A DNA stretch of 42,245 nucleotides from Oscillospiraceae bacterium (GCA_015064285.1 SVSN01000020.1:1-42245); one strand, 5' to 3'; positions 7,656 to 16,175 are shown, counted from the first letter of the stretch. Program-made: numbers and translations. The notes: generated by a model from the letters alone, not told the origin.

Positions 7656-7699
7656 AACACCCGAACCGGGTCTGGAAAATGCAGAACGGAACGGGTGTT
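7656..7699. terminator. Bidirectional terminator between convergent genes
   Basis: AACACCCG (7656-7663) pairs with CGGGTGTT (7692-7699); A/T-rich on both outer sides. Confidence 0.55.
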
Positions 7700-7725
7700 A
7701 TTTGTTTTGCCTATTTCAGGGATAT

Positions 7726-9969
7726 TCAGGAAACACTTACAGATTCTCCTGCTTCCAGGGCAAATTCTCTGCCGTCGGAGAGTCTGAGTGTACCGTCAGC
7801 GGAGGCCGTGATAACCGCTTCGGTCAGTTTGCCGCCATCCCATGCCAGATCCACTGTGTAGCCGCCTCTGGCACGGAGTCCTTTTATGGAACCGGTTGTC
7901 CAGTTCTCAGGCAGGGCGGGCAGCAGACGCAGGAAACCTTCGTGGCTCTGCAGCAGCATTTCCGCAATTCCGGAAGTGAAACCGAAGTTACCGTCGATCT
8001 GGAAGGGCGGGTGGTTGTCGAACAGGTTGGGCAGGGTACACTGGGACAGGAGCAGGCCTACATTCTCTCCGGCTTTGCTGCCGTCCAGCAGTCTTGCCCA
8101 GAAGGAGATGATCCATGCCCGGCTCCAGCCTGTACCGCCGCCGCCGTGAGCCAGACGGGTTTCCAGGGTTTTTCTGGCAGCGGCCATGTTGGCCGGGTTT
8201 TCCGCTGTGATCTGCTGACCCGGGAACAGGGCGAACAGGTGAGAGATATGCCGGTGGCCGATTTCGATTTCTTTTTTACTTTCGTCCATCCATTCCATAA
8301 TCCGGCCGTCTTCCGCAATGACAACCGGGCGGAGTCTGCCGATCAGGGACTGGTATACGGAGGTGTCTTTTCCGAGAATCTTCCCGGCTTCAATCACGGA
8401 ATGGAACAGTTCATACACGATCTGCTGGTCCATGGCTGCATCATCACACATACAGGCGATCTGACCGGTGGGAAGCATGTATTCGTTTTCCGGGGAGAGG
8501 GAAGGGCTGATGCACAGTTTACCGTCAGCCTCGGGAATCATGGTATCCACAAAGAACAGGGCGGCTTCTTCCAGGATGGGATAATATTCCGCCAGAAATG
8601 CCTTGTCCAGAGTGAAACGGTAGTGTTCCCAGATGTGGAGAGAAAGCCATGCGGCACCCATCTGCCACATGGAGGAGGCGAGATAGTTGTCCTGGGGAGC
8701 GCAGTCACCCCACACATCGGTGTTGTGGTGGGCAACCCAGCCTCTGGCGCCGTACATTTCTCTGGCAACCTTCCGACCGTTTGGCAGCATCCGTTTCAGA
8801 TGCTGCAGCAGGGGCTTGTGCATATCGGAAAGTGCGCAGACCTCTGCCGGCCAGTAGTTCATTTCCGTATTGATGTTGATGGTGTACTTGCAGTCCCACG
8901 GGGGATTGTACAGTTCGTTCCAGATGCCCTGCAGGGTGGCGGGCAGACTGCCGGGACGGCTGCAGGAAACCAGCATATACCGACCCATGGCAAACATATC
9001 GCAGGTCAGACCCATGTCGCATCCGCCGGCTTTCACCAATTCCAGCCGCTTGTCGTGAGGCAGCTTTGTCAGTTCCGGAGCGGCGGGCATATCCAGTATA
9101 CAGGATTCCATATGGGGGGTGAAATCCGCCAGATGTTCGGCAAGCAGGGCAGCGTATCCTTTTTCTTCCGCACGATCCAGCCGTTCCAGTGCAGCTCCCA
9201 GATAGTTGTCGCCTTCCCGGATGGTGGTTGCGGAGGTAACCAGCAGAACCACGGATCCTTCGCCCTTGAGCATATCGCCGGTGATGGAAACTTCTCCTTC
9301 AATGGCACGCATAACACAGCAGTACCGGGGACCATCGTTGGCAAGTCTGCCTTCCAGAGAAACGGTACGGTCATCCTGCCTCAGCTGCGCGGAGTTCCGG
9401 CCTGCCCGGCGAAGGAAAGCACGCCACTGGCCGCCTTCCATCCGGATGACCATGACCCGGGCGGGATAGGAGATGAAGGATTCTCTTTTGTGAAAAATTC
9501 CGTCCAGTGTGTAGGAAACGTGGTGGATTCCGGTATTCAGATCCAGAGAACGATAGTAGTTTTCCACCCCTTCTTTCGGTTCGTAGCAGTTCATGTTCCG
9601 ACCAAGGAACCACAGCGCCTGATGGGGTGTGATGTATCTGGGGTGGGCCTCCGTTTTGAACTGTACAGTCAGTTCGCACAGCAGTTCATAAGGCCGCTCC
9701 CCTTCGGGCAGGGAGAGAACGGCTTCTTCCGTCAGTTCTTCAGCTTCCATAAAACGGCGTTCTTTCAGAAGGGTGCGGACTTTGTCCAGATTGGCGGCGG
9801 CATCAGGATTGATCCGGTCAATAAAGTTGCCGGCCCACATGGTGTCATCGTTCAGAGAAAAACGATCCTGAACCGTGCCGCCGTAGCACATGGCACCCAT
9901 AAACCCATTACCCAGCGGCAGGGCATGGTCCCACGTGGCGGCAGGGGTGTTATACCAGAGCTTTGACAT
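7726..9969 (-). CDS. Glycoside hydrolase family 95 (alpha-L-fucosidase / alpha-L-galactosidase type), 747 aa
   Basis: The N-terminal domain starts with [20 protein letters not shown] and [11 protein letters not shown], typical of GH95. The (alpha/alpha)6 catalytic domain carries [13 protein letters not shown], whose paired Asn match the two catalytic Asn of characterised GH95 enzymes. It is followed by [25 protein letters not shown] and [17 protein letters not shown]95 inverts alpha-1,2-fucosyl bonds on mucin, milk and plant glycans. No secretion signal is seen, so it should act on imported oligosaccharides. I place the start at 9969 (MSKLWY) because AAGGAG precedes it and the frame upstream runs through the promoter. 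It is a single-gene unit. Confidence 0.93.
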   Translation of the reverse strand: MSKLWYNTPAATWDHALPLGNGFMGAMCYGGTVQDRFSLNDDTMWAGNFIDRINPDAAANLDKVRTLLKERRFMEAEELTEEAVLSLPEGERPYELLCELTVQFKTEAHPRYITPHQALWFLGRNMNCYEPKEGVENYYRSLDLNTGIHHVSYTLDGIFHKRESFISYPARVMVIRMEGGQWRAFLRRAGRNSAQLRQDDRTVSLEGRLANDGPRYCCVMRAIEGEVSITGDMLKGEGSVVLLVTSATTIREGDNYLGAALERLDRAEEKGYAALLAEHLADFTPHMESCILDMPAAPELTKLPHDKRLELVKAGGCDMGLTCDMFAMGRYMLVSCSRPGSLPATLQGIWNELYNPPWDCKYTININTEMNYWPAEVCALSDMHKPLLQHLKRMLPNGRKVAREMYGARGWVAHHNTDVWGDCAPQDNYLASSMWQMGAAWLSLHIWEHYRFTLDKAFLAEYYPILEEAALFFVDTMIPEADGKLCISPSLSPENEYMLPTGQIACMCDDAAMDQQIVYELFHSVIEAGKILGKDTSVYQSLIGRLRPVVIAEDGRIMEWMDESKKEIEIGHRHISHLFALFPGQQITAENPANMAAARKTLETRLAHGGGGTGWSRAWIISFWARLLDGSKAGENVGLLLSQCTLPNLFDNHPPFQIDGNFGFTSGIAEMLLQSHEGFLRLLPALPENWTTGSIKGLRARGGYTVDLAWDGGKLTEAVITASADGTLRLSDGREFALEAGESVSVS

Positions 9970-10084
9970 GGTATGCTCCTTTCTTTGCTGCAGCATGAAA
10001 ACCGTATTGCCGCAGCGGTATTGCGAATCAACAGCTGTTCCGGTGTACTGAAAAATCATCCGATGGCAGGCTGTCATTTCCCAG

Positions 10085-10113
10085 ATTATAGCACAATTCT
10101 GCAGCCAATGCAA
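10085..10113 (-). promoter_or_regulatory. Promoter of the GH95 gene
   Basis: TTGCAT (10108-10113), 17-bp spacer, TATAAT (10085-10090) on the minus strand, leaving a ~110-nt leader. Confidence 0.75.
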
Positions 10114-10181
10114 GATGCAGAAAGAAAATGGTTTCATCTGTCGTGGAGAGGAAAATGTTGCCCCGGATTTTGAAAAAACAC

Positions 10182-10210
10182 TTGACAAACAAAAGCTGTT
10201 ATGATATACT
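10182..10210 (+). promoter_or_regulatory. Promoter of tRNA-Pro
   Basis: TTGACA (10182-10187), 17-bp spacer, TATACT (10205-10210), 13 nt before the tRNA. Same stable-RNA promoter style as the tRNA-Tyr and tRNA-Thr promoters. Confidence 0.88.
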
Positions 10211-10222
10211 ATATTGGCACGT

Positions 10223-10296
10223 CGGGGTGTGGCTCAGTTTGGTAGAGTGCTTGGTTCGGGACCAAGAGGCCGCTGGTTCAAATCCAGTCACTCCGA
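10223..10296 (+). tRNA. tRNA-Pro(CGG); its 3' end is the integration site
   Basis: Cloverleaf with acceptor CGGGGTG/CACTCCG, D-arm GGCTCAGTTTGGTAGAGTGC, anticodon stem CTTGG/CCAAG with loop TTCGGGA (anticodon CGG) and T-arm CTGGTTCAAATCCAG. CCA is not encoded. From position 10255 to beyond its end it is duplicated at 18603-18646, showing that an element integrated in it and restored the gene. Confidence 0.96.
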
Positions 10297-10298
10297 TG
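10255..10298 (+). repeat. attL, 44-bp core in tRNA-Pro
   Basis: Begins TTCGGGACCAAGAGG and ends CACTCCGATG; identical to 18603-18646. It spans the anticodon loop to two bases past the discriminator. Confidence 0.93.
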
Positions 10299-10301
10299 CA
10301 T

Positions 10302-10350
10302 AAAGACCCTGTTTTAGTACCAAAAAACGTACAAAACAGGGTCTTTTTTT
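10302..10350 (+). terminator. Element-borne terminator for tRNA-Pro
   Basis: AAAGACCCTGTTTT pairs with AAAACAGGGTCTTT and is followed by a T-run. It lies inside the element, so it replaces the original chromosomal terminator, which now sits beyond attR at 18654-18694. Confidence 0.85.
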
Positions 10351-10388
10351 GTATTTTTATGCACCAGAAAAAACAGGCGCTTTTCCAA

Positions 10389-10409
10389 AGTTCAACAAAA
10401 ATTCAACTC
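10389..10409 (+). repeat. Putative integrase arm-type site, left
   Basis: Contains GTTCAACAAAAATTCAACTC. A copy differing at one base lies at 18466-18486, in the same orientation, near the other end. Paired sites like this flank attP cores of tyrosine-recombinase elements. It overlaps the last codons of the truncated integrase. Confidence 0.5.
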
Positions 10410-11387
10410 GCCTGTGAAATTCATCCATGAAGTCACGGAACAGGGGTGCAGCGGGGATCCGTTTTCCTGCGTGAACACGTAGCCCTCGTTTTCGTAGTAT
10501 GTCCCCAGCCGCATCCGTTCTGCAGACTGCCATGCTTTGTGTTTCCGCAGCTCTGCCATGATGTCCGCCGGAATGGTGACGTACCGGGTGGAATTTTCCG
10601 TTTTGGGTGTGTCCACGTACACGCCTTTTTCTTTTGTGTACAGCACATTCCGGCAGATGTGGATACGGTTGTACTCGAAGCTCACATCCTCCCATTTCAG
10701 CCCCAGCGCTTCCCCTCTCCGGCAGCCGGACACCAGAAGCAGCAGCACCAGCATCCGCCACTGCTCCCCTTCCTCCTCCAGAGCGGACAGGATTGCGGAA
10801 ACTTCCTCCGGCTGGTAGTACACGGGATCGCTTTTTTCTCTCTTGGGCGGTTCCACACGGGCGGCGGGGTTATAGGGAATCAGTCCCTCCATCATGGCCT
10901 GTTCCAGAACGGTATGCAGGAGCCGGTGCACCTCCAGTATGGTTTTGCCGGACAGCCTGCCGCCGTTTTTGTGTTTCCCCTCCTTGGACAGTTCGGTATA
11001 CAGGTCGTTGAGATGCTGTGGTTTCAGATCCTTCAGCCTGATGTGACCGATGAAGGGGAAAATCAAGCGGGAGGAGAGGGAGCGGTACAGGGTGACGGTG
11101 GAGACTTTTGCCCCGCGCTGTTCCTTCAGGTCGATGCAGTAGGTGGTGTACTGTTCGATGGTCTGTCTTGTATCGGATCGGGTGCCCTCTCTGCATTCCT
11201 TCTCAAAGGTAGCGGCGAAAGCTTCTGCCTTTTTTCTTGCGCTTTTTTCCGTCCATGTGGGTTCCACCGGGAAGGTGGCAGTCCAGGGCTTGAGCTGGTG
11301 TCCGTCTGCCCCCCGGCCTCTGTGGACACGGATGCTGTAGGAGATCAGTTTCCCGGATTTGTCCCGGCGGGGTTGGATGTTGGCCAT
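10392..11387 (-). CDS. int: Tyrosine integrase, C-terminally truncated (331 aa)
   Basis: The N-terminal arm-binding region (about 1-65), the core-binding SAM-like domain (75-175) and the start of the catalytic domain are present. The latter has box I VSGCRRGEALGLKW (R223) and the beta-hairpin Lys in PKTENSTR. The frame then ends abruptly after VTSWMNFTGELNFC. The HxxR box, the H/W position and the tyrosine nucleophile, usually another 60-70 residues, are missing. Relatives of this Tn916/phage type are 380-400 aa. The gene overlaps the stop of the repressor gene (TAATG), so the two are coexpressed. As it stands the protein should not catalyse recombination. Confidence 0.88.
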   Translation of the reverse strand: MANIQPRRDKSGKLISYSIRVHRGRGADGHQLKPWTATFPVEPTWTEKSARKKAEAFAATFEKECREGTRSDTRQTIEQYTTYCIDLKEQRGAKVSTVTLYRSLSSRLIFPFIGHIRLKDLKPQHLNDLYTELSKEGKHKNGGRLSGKTILEVHRLLHTVLEQAMMEGLIPYNPAARVEPPKREKSDPVYYQPEEVSAILSALEEEGEQWRMLVLLLLVSGCRRGEALGLKWEDVSFEYNRIHICRNVLYTKEKGVYVDTPKTENSTRYVTIPADIMAELRKHKAWQSAERMRLGTYYENEGYVFTQENGSPLHPCSVTSWMNFTGELNFC

Positions 11388-12208
11388 TATGGTTGTCCTT
11401 TCTTTTTGGTGATATGGTACTGGATTAAGGCGGTGACTACGTCGTAGAGCTGGTTTACAAAAGCTATGTATTCATTCGGAGAAAAAACAGTAATCATGTT
11501 CATGTCATTGTCATACAGTCCCCAACTGGTAATTTCCCGTTCTTCCTGTTCCTGCCGTGCCCATTTTTTTATGCTTTCCAAAAATTCTTCCGGATGTGCT
11601 GCTACCCAGTGGTTGGGAGCTTCATCATCATCATCATCATCGCAGTCATCTCCGAATATATCCATAAACGCAGGATCATTCTCCCGGATCAGCCGGTCAC
11701 ACAGACTGCGCATTTCCTGTAAGCCTTTCTCAGAAAAACTTTTTTTCATCGTCTGGCTGGGTTCAGGGTCGTGGAGTGTCCAGAAAAATTCCATAAATGC
11801 ATCTGTTTCCTCTTCCAAACGTAACGCTTCCCGGGAAGTATTGGGCTTAAACCAACGGTACTGCTGTGCACGCAGTATTTTTGACACCACTTCATCCCGC
11901 CATCGCCATTCGTTGTTTTCTTTTTGGAGTATATCTCCCTGTCTGTAAATTTCGTCTTCAATTTGTTCTGTTTCTGTTTTAAAATCATCCCATCCCATGA
12001 GCCATTCCATCCGTACAGGTGGGAATAATTCTGCAATTCTTCTTGCGTTATCTTCCGTAAGTCTCCGTTCCCCTCTCACAATACAGGAAATCTGCCGGGA
12101 ACCCAAACCGATTCTTTCTCCGAAATCCCCTTGTGTCATTTTCAGACCTTTTATCAGTTCCTGCAGCCGTTTCCCGGTTTTTGGGTTGATTTCCTTCTTA
12201 TTTGCCAT
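11387..12208 (-). CDS. XRE-family repressor of the element, 273 aa
   Basis: An N-terminal lambda-type helix-turn-helix is seen at about residues 10-60 (LQELIKGLKMTQGDFGERIG, then LGSRQISCIVRGERRLTEDN). A Trp-rich, charged C-terminal region follows with no recognisable protease or ligand domain. It carries a run of Asp encoded by a CAT/ATC trinucleotide repeat (11627-11642), which may be slippage-prone. The start at 12208 has GGGGAG six bases upstream; an in-frame ATG at 12235 lies before that site and is less likely. It reads away from the excisionase-like gene across a control region with palindromes, the position of a CI or Stl-type master repressor. It overlaps int. Confidence 0.82.
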   Translation of the reverse strand: MANKKEINPKTGKRLQELIKGLKMTQGDFGERIGLGSRQISCIVRGERRLTEDNARRIAELFPPVRMEWLMGWDDFKTETEQIEDEIYRQGDILQKENNEWRWRDEVVSKILRAQQYRWFKPNTSREALRLEEETDAFMEFFWTLHDPEPSQTMKKSFSEKGLQEMRSLCDRLIRENDPAFMDIFGDDCDDDDDDEAPNHWVAAHPEEFLESIKKWARQEQEEREITSWGLYDNDMNMITVFSPNEYIAFVNQLYDVVTALIQYHITKKKGQP

Positions 12209-12229
12209 GGTTTTCTCCCCTCTTTCAAA

Positions 12230-12310
12230 CAACATCTTGATTGATTTTGGATGTTGTTATTTCAATCATCTTGTGTTACAATGATACCACAAGACACCCC
12301 CATTTGTCAA
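12230..12310. promoter_or_regulatory. Divergent promoters and palindromic operators of the element
   Basis: Leftward: TTGACA (12305-12310), 18-bp spacer, TATCAT (12281-12286). Rightward: TTGTTA (12254-12259), 17-bp spacer, TACAAT (12277-12282). The -10 boxes overlap. Two inverted repeats are present: CAACATC/GATGTTG (12230-12236 and 12250-12256) and TCTTGTG/CACAAGA (12269-12275 and 12288-12294). They are placed so that one bound repressor could block either promoter. Confidence 0.6.
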
Positions 12311-12350
12311 TACCCCCATCCATAAAAAACATAAAACAGGAGGATAACAC

Positions 12351-12548
12351 ATGAACAACACAACCACCACCAAGCCGAAAATGCTCACCATCAAGGAAAC
12401 CGCAAAGACCGGGATTCTCTCAGAATGGGCTCTGCGAGGTCTGGTCAAGCAGGGAAAGATTCCGGGGATCTATGTCGGGAACCGGTTCCTTATCAATTAT
12501 GACCGGCTCTGTGATTGGCTGAACAACAGCGGCGGGGAGAAAGCATGA
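12351..12548 (+). CDS. xis: Excisionase-like / MerR-type HTH DNA-binding protein, 65 aa
   Basis: LTIKETAKTGILSEWALRGL, VKQGKIPGIYVGNRFLINYD and a final LCDWLNN are the winged-helix pattern of small excisionase-type proteins. It is the first gene of the rightward operon with a strong AGGAGG, and its stop overlaps the next start as ATGA. In such elements it assists excision or activates early transcription. Size and position both fit; the precise role is inferred. Confidence 0.8.
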   Translation: MNNTTTTKPKMLTIKETAKTGILSEWALRGLVKQGKIPGIYVGNRFLINYDRLCDWLNNSGGEKA

Positions 12549-13477
12549 CCACGGCACACAAAACCATCCCCACAGCCAATATGCCCCGTTCAGACTGGCT
12601 TGTGCTCCGGCGTGGATCCATCGGCGGCAGTGACGCTGCGGCTGTGCTGGGACTGAACAAATACGCTTCCCCCATGACCATCTGGGGAGAGAAAACAGGC
12701 CGGATCCCCCCGCAGCCGGACAACGAAGCCATGCGGCAGGGACGGGAGTTTGAACCCATCGTGGCAAAGCGGTTCTGTGAGGAAACCGGGAAGAAGGTAC
12801 AGCGGAAACAGCAGATGATTTATACCCCGCTCTATCCCTATTCCCACGCAGACATTGACCGGAAAGTGGTAGGCGAATCTGCCGGGCTGGAATGCAAAAC
12901 CATGTCGGATCCCTACGCTGCCGCCGATCTGGAAAACGGGAAGTATCCCCCGGCCTACTATGTCCAGTGTGTGCATTATCTGGCTGTCACCGGGTACGAC
13001 CGCTGGTACCTGGCCATTATGGTTCTGGGGAGAGGGTTCTATATTTTCACCATCGAGAGGGACCAGGCAGAGATTGACGCCCTGATGGAGCAGGAAAAAG
13101 CGTTCTGGGAGAATCACGTTCTGACGAACATCCCGCCCTCTCCGGACGGAATGGAAGCCACCACGGACGCTCTGGGGCAGATCTACCGGGACGACAGTGC
13201 ACCGGATACCCGGATTGACGAAGAAACCCTGTTCCGCTATGAGGAAATCCGGCAGGAAATGGAGGAACTGGGAAAACAGCTTGAGGAAAACAAACAGCGG
13301 ATTATGCTGCAGATGGCGGAAAGCGAACGGGGGTACAGCGATTCCTACACGGTTCACTGGAAAAAACGGCAGCGCACCACCTACGACATGAAGAAATTCA
13401 TCCGGGAGCATCCGGAAATTGACATGAAACCGTATCAGAAAATCACCGAATACCGACAATTCAACGTGAAAGAATGA
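12545..13477 (+). CDS. YqaJ-like phage exonuclease, 310 aa
   Basis: LRRGSIGGSDAAAVLGLNKY (residues about 18-37) is the YqaJ/lambda-exonuclease family N-terminal signature. It is followed by GREFEPIVAKRFCEE, HADIDRKVVGESAGLECKT (the D and ExK metal site) and a YYVQCVHYL helix. C-terminal residues 230-310 form a long charged helical tail. Members degrade one strand of duplex DNA to give 3' tails for annealing. Start chosen at 12545 where ATG overlaps the xis stop. A RecT-type annealase usually follows, but none is here. Confidence 0.9.
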   Translation: MTTAHKTIPTANMPRSDWLVLRRGSIGGSDAAAVLGLNKYASPMTIWGEKTGRIPPQPDNEAMRQGREFEPIVAKRFCEETGKKVQRKQQMIYTPLYPYSHADIDRKVVGESAGLECKTMSDPYAAADLENGKYPPAYYVQCVHYLAVTGYDRWYLAIMVLGRGFYIFTIERDQAEIDALMEQEKAFWENHVLTNIPPSPDGMEATTDALGQIYRDDSAPDTRIDEETLFRYEEIRQEMEELGKQLEENKQRIMLQMAESERGYSDSYTVHWKKRQRTTYDMKKFIREHPEIDMKPYQKITEYRQFNVKE

Positions 13478-13508
13478 CAAAAACAGGGGAAAAAGGAGGA
13501 AAAGAGAA

Positions 13509-14276
13509 ATGACAGGAATTATCCAAAGCACTATTGAAAACCGGAAACTGTCTCTGATCGAACCGGCGGATGTGCCTGTACTGCCCTTTGATGTATATGC
13601 AGCGGGCGGGGAGAAGCTGGCGAAATACTACACCGATCTGGGAGCGGAAGAAGAAAACGTCCCTCTCTACCGGGCAACTGTGGGCAGCGGCGGGGCAACC
13701 GTGTTCGACATTGCCACCGGTATTGACGCACTGGACACCACAACTGAAAGTATCTGCGGGGTTATCATCTATGCTCACGAAATGAACGTGTATTTCGATG
13801 AAGCTCTGACGGGAGAACCACCGGTGTGCACTTCTTCGGACGGGACCACAGGCAGGGACAGGCTTACAGGGGAGGAATGCAGCTGTGAAAACTGTCTCCG
13901 GAACCAGATGAAAGAGGGGCGGAAGGAATGCCGGAACAAGGTGCGGCTTTATATGCTGACCGCCGGGACACCTGTGCCGCTGTGTCTGGATGTGCCGCCG
14001 GCATCTCTCCGGGCATGGAACCGGTACCGCCGATCCCTGCGGCATTTCGGTTTTCTGGAACCGCATGAAGTGCTGACGGAATGTACTCTGGAATCCCTGA
14101 TGAATCCCCAGAAGAAGAAGTATTGCAGACTGAAATTCCGGACGCTTGGGAAACTGGAACCGGAAGCCGTGGAGAAAATCAACCTGATACGGCACTGTTT
14201 CAAGCCGGATGTGATAGAGCTGCCGGAAGAAGCCTATACCGCTGCAGAACCGGAAGGAGGGTATGCCCATGCGTGA
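13509..14276 (+). CDS. Cys-rich protein in the recombination operon, function unknown, 255 aa
   Basis: I do not recognise a named family. Residues 1-110 look like a beta-rich domain (VPVLPFDVYAAGGEKLAKYY, GVIIYAHEMNVYFDE). Next comes a likely zinc site: PPVCTSSDG..., ECSCENC, then KECRNK. A second conserved-looking block follows (RLYMLTAGTPVPLCLDVPPA, SLRAWNRYRRSL). Similar Cys-plus-OB-like arrangements occur in phage and plasmid proteins thought to bind single-stranded DNA, so an SSB-like or annealing role is a guess from context between YqaJ and VRR-NUC. AAAGGAGG ribosome site upstream. Confidence 0.65.
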   Translation: MTGIIQSTIENRKLSLIEPADVPVLPFDVYAAGGEKLAKYYTDLGAEEENVPLYRATVGSGGATVFDIATGIDALDTTTESICGVIIYAHEMNVYFDEALTGEPPVCTSSDGTTGRDRLTGEECSCENCLRNQMKEGRKECRNKVRLYMLTAGTPVPLCLDVPPASLRAWNRYRRSLRHFGFLEPHEVLTECTLESLMNPQKKKYCRLKFRTLGKLEPEAVEKINLIRHCFKPDVIELPEEAYTAAEPEGGYAHA

Positions 14277-14610
14277 AAGTCAGCTTGTGAATGACATCAT
14301 CCGGGCACTGTGGCCGTGGATCCATTTGCACCGGGTAAATGTGGGCACGGTGAAAACAGAAGACGGACGGAAATTCTCCACAGGTCTGCCCAAGGGGTTC
14401 CCGGATCTGTTCGGTACCCTTCCGGCGTCCGTGAGCAGAACAGGCCGGGCGGTACCGGTATTTATCGAGTGCAAGGTGGGGGACAACACCCTCTCGGAAG
14501 AACAGCGGAAATTCCTCACAGAGGAGAGGGCGAAAGGCTCTGCTGTAGCGGTATGCCGGTCTGTGGAGGATGCACGGCGGTTTGTGTTCCGGTATCTGAA
14601 AGGGGAGTGA
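14269..14610 (+). CDS. VRR-NUC domain nuclease, 113 aa
   Basis: A stand-alone VRR-NUC protein of the PD-(D/E)xK superfamily. It has GLPKGFPDLFG (Asp), VFIECKVGD (ExK) and SEEQRKFLTE in the expected order and spacing. Phage versions process branched or Holliday-like DNA. The ATG at 14269 is preferred over 14263 because GGAGG is 8 nt rather than 2 nt away. It overlaps the end of the previous gene by 8 nt, so it is translationally coupled. Confidence 0.88.
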   Translation: MRESQLVNDIIRALWPWIHLHRVNVGTVKTEDGRKFSTGLPKGFPDLFGTLPASVSRTGRAVPVFIECKVGDNTLSEEQRKFLTEERAKGSAVAVCRSVEDARRFVFRYLKGE

Positions 14611-14618
14611 TTAGGGAG

Positions 14619-15338
14619 GTGGCAGAAAGAAGAATGTTTGCAAAATCCGTTACCAACTCCGCAAAGTTCCTGATGATGCCGGTATCGTCCAGGCTGCTGT
14701 ATTATGACTTGGGCATGGCTGCAGATGATGATGGTATTGTGGAAGCGTTCACAGTATTGCGAATGACAGGAGCAGCCGAAGATGATTTGCGGGTACTCAG
14801 TACAAAAGGATTTATAAGGGTACTTACAGAAGATCTTGTATCTTACATAACCGACTGGAATCGTAATAATTATATCCAATCGGACAGGTACCATGAGAGC
14901 CGATATAAGGATTTATTGGTACAGGTACAGACCGAAACCACACCGGATACAGATTGTATACATGATGGATACAACATGGATACCGAGGTTAGGTTAGGTA
15001 AGGGGAGGATAGGTAAGGATAGGTCAGGGGAGGGGAGGATAGGTGAAGCGGATACCGCTGCCGGAACCATTTCCCCCACACAGAAAAACGGAGATATTCC
15101 TCCCTCTCTGGAAGAAGTACAGGAATACTGCCGGGAGATACGGTCAACAGTAGACGCACGAAAGTTTTATGACCACTACAGCGGGACGAGCTGGAAGGTA
15201 GGCGCCAAAAACATGACAGACTGGAAAGCTACTCTCAGAAACTGGGATAGAGAAGATAGGGAAAAAGGCAAACACACCCGTCCGGAGAATATGCCCGGTT
15301 ATACCGATGAACCGGATCCGTTGGATGGTGTGTTTTGA
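14619..15338 (+). CDS. Replication initiator / replisome organiser-like protein, 239 aa
   Basis: The N-terminal winged-helix domain begins AERRMFAKSVTNSAKFLMMP and continues YYDLGMAADDDGIVEAFTVL, a pattern found in replication proteins of clostridial phages. A variable linker (about residues 110-150) is encoded by a G-rich repeat tract, and a C-terminal DnaD-like segment (YDHYSGTSWKVGAKNMTDWK) follows. The GTG at 14619 fits homologous N-termini, with GGGGAG 11 nt upstream; an ATG at 14634 is the alternative. The next gene is a DnaC-like loader, so together they would recruit the host helicase to the element's origin. Confidence 0.75.
   Translation: MAERRMFAKSVTNSAKFLMMPVSSRLLYYDLGMAADDDGIVEAFTVLRMTGAAEDDLRVLSTKGFIRVLTEDLVSYITDWNRNNYIQSDRYHESRYKDLLVQVQTETTPDTDCIHDGYNMDTEVRLGKGRIGKDRSGEGRIGEADTAAGTISPTQKNGDIPPSLEEVQEYCREIRSTVDARKFYDHYSGTSWKVGAKNMTDWKATLRNWDREDREKGKHTRPENMPGYTDEPDPLDGVF
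14985..15048 (+). repeat. G-rich iteron-like tract inside the initiator gene: candidate origin
   Basis: Short units of the form GGATAGGTNARG occur three times (around 15007, 15017 and 15037), preceded by GGTTAGGTTAGGTAAGG. All G is on the plus strand. Many phages place origin iterons inside the initiator gene's linker region, as in lambda O. Confidence 0.5.
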
Positions 15339-15350
15339 TAGGAGGTCAAT

Positions 15351-16175
15351 ATGAATCTGATACGAACACTGGAAGAAGCCGGGAACGCTGCTGCACATGC
15401 CAATCCTGCGGCAGAGGGGGATTATATCGGGGAAAACGGTCTGCTGTACTGCGGCCTTTGCCATACACCCAAACAGTGGCGGGGGGAGCTGCCGGTGCTG
15501 GGAGAAGTTATACAGGCGGCGTCCTGCAAGTGCCAGTCAGAAAAACTGCGGCGGGAACAGGAACAGCGCACCCGCCAGAAGCTGCGGGATATGGCTTTTG
15601 ATACCCCTGCCATGCAGAAATGGGACTTTGCCCACGATGACGGGAACCATCCTGCCCTGAGTGCTGCCATGCGGAAATACGCCGCTCTGTTCGCTTCCAA
15701 GCCCACCGAGGAAGTGCCGGGACTGCTTCTGTATGGCGGTGTAGGCGGCGGAAAAACCTATGCAGCGGCGGAGGTGGTCAATGCACTGGTGGATATGGGC
15801 TTCTCCTGCCGCATGACCAGCTTTGCCCGGATCGCCGGAGACCTGCAGAATACCCGGGAAAGAAACACATACATACAGGATATGAATCGGTGCCGTCTTC
15901 TGGTACTGGACGATCTGGGGGCGGAGAGGGACACCGCTTATATGGGGGAAATCGTGTTTCAGGTAATCGATACCCGGATCCGTACAGGACTGCCGCTGAT
16001 CGTTACAACGAACCTGACCATTGAGGATATCAAGAATCCTGCCACACCGGGGAACAGCCGGATTTATGACAGACTGATTGAAAAGTGCCATCCTATTGAG
16101 GTGAGCGGGGTCAGCAGACGGAGGAAAGAAGCCGCCGCACGGTATCCGGAAATGCGGGAGGTTCTGGGGATGTGA
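15351..16175 (+). CDS. DnaC-like helicase loader ATPase, 274 aa
   Basis: An N-terminal Cys cluster (CGLC at 34-37 and CKC at 59-61) probably binds zinc and contacts the initiator or helicase. The AAA+ domain has Walker A GGVGGGKT (129-136), Walker B LLVLDDLGAE, sensor-1 TTNLT and an Arg-rich C-terminus ending YPEMREVLGM. DnaC/DnaI family loaders place the replicative helicase on DNA. AGGAGG precedes the start, 12 nt after the initiator stop. It is the last gene of the operon before a hairpin at 16187-16209. Confidence 0.92.
   Translation: MNLIRTLEEAGNAAAHANPAAEGDYIGENGLLYCGLCHTPKQWRGELPVLGEVIQAASCKCQSEKLRREQEQRTRQKLRDMAFDTPAMQKWDFAHDDGNHPALSAAMRKYAALFASKPTEEVPGLLLYGGVGGGKTYAAAEVVNALVDMGFSCRMTSFARIAGDLQNTRERNTYIQDMNRCRLLVLDDLGAERDTAYMGEIVFQVIDTRIRTGLPLIVTTNLTIEDIKNPATPGNSRIYDRLIEKCHPIEVSGVSRRRKEAAARYPEMREVLGM

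Noticed and set aside
7702-9966. 754-codon plus-strand frame opposite the GH95 gene
   Set aside because: Mirror frame caused by high GC at third positions of a long gene; the minus-strand product is a clear GH95 enzyme.
11627-11642. CAT/ATC trinucleotide run as a microsatellite of interest
   Set aside because: It encodes an Asp run in the repressor's acidic loop; short and probably neutral, so noted only under that gene.
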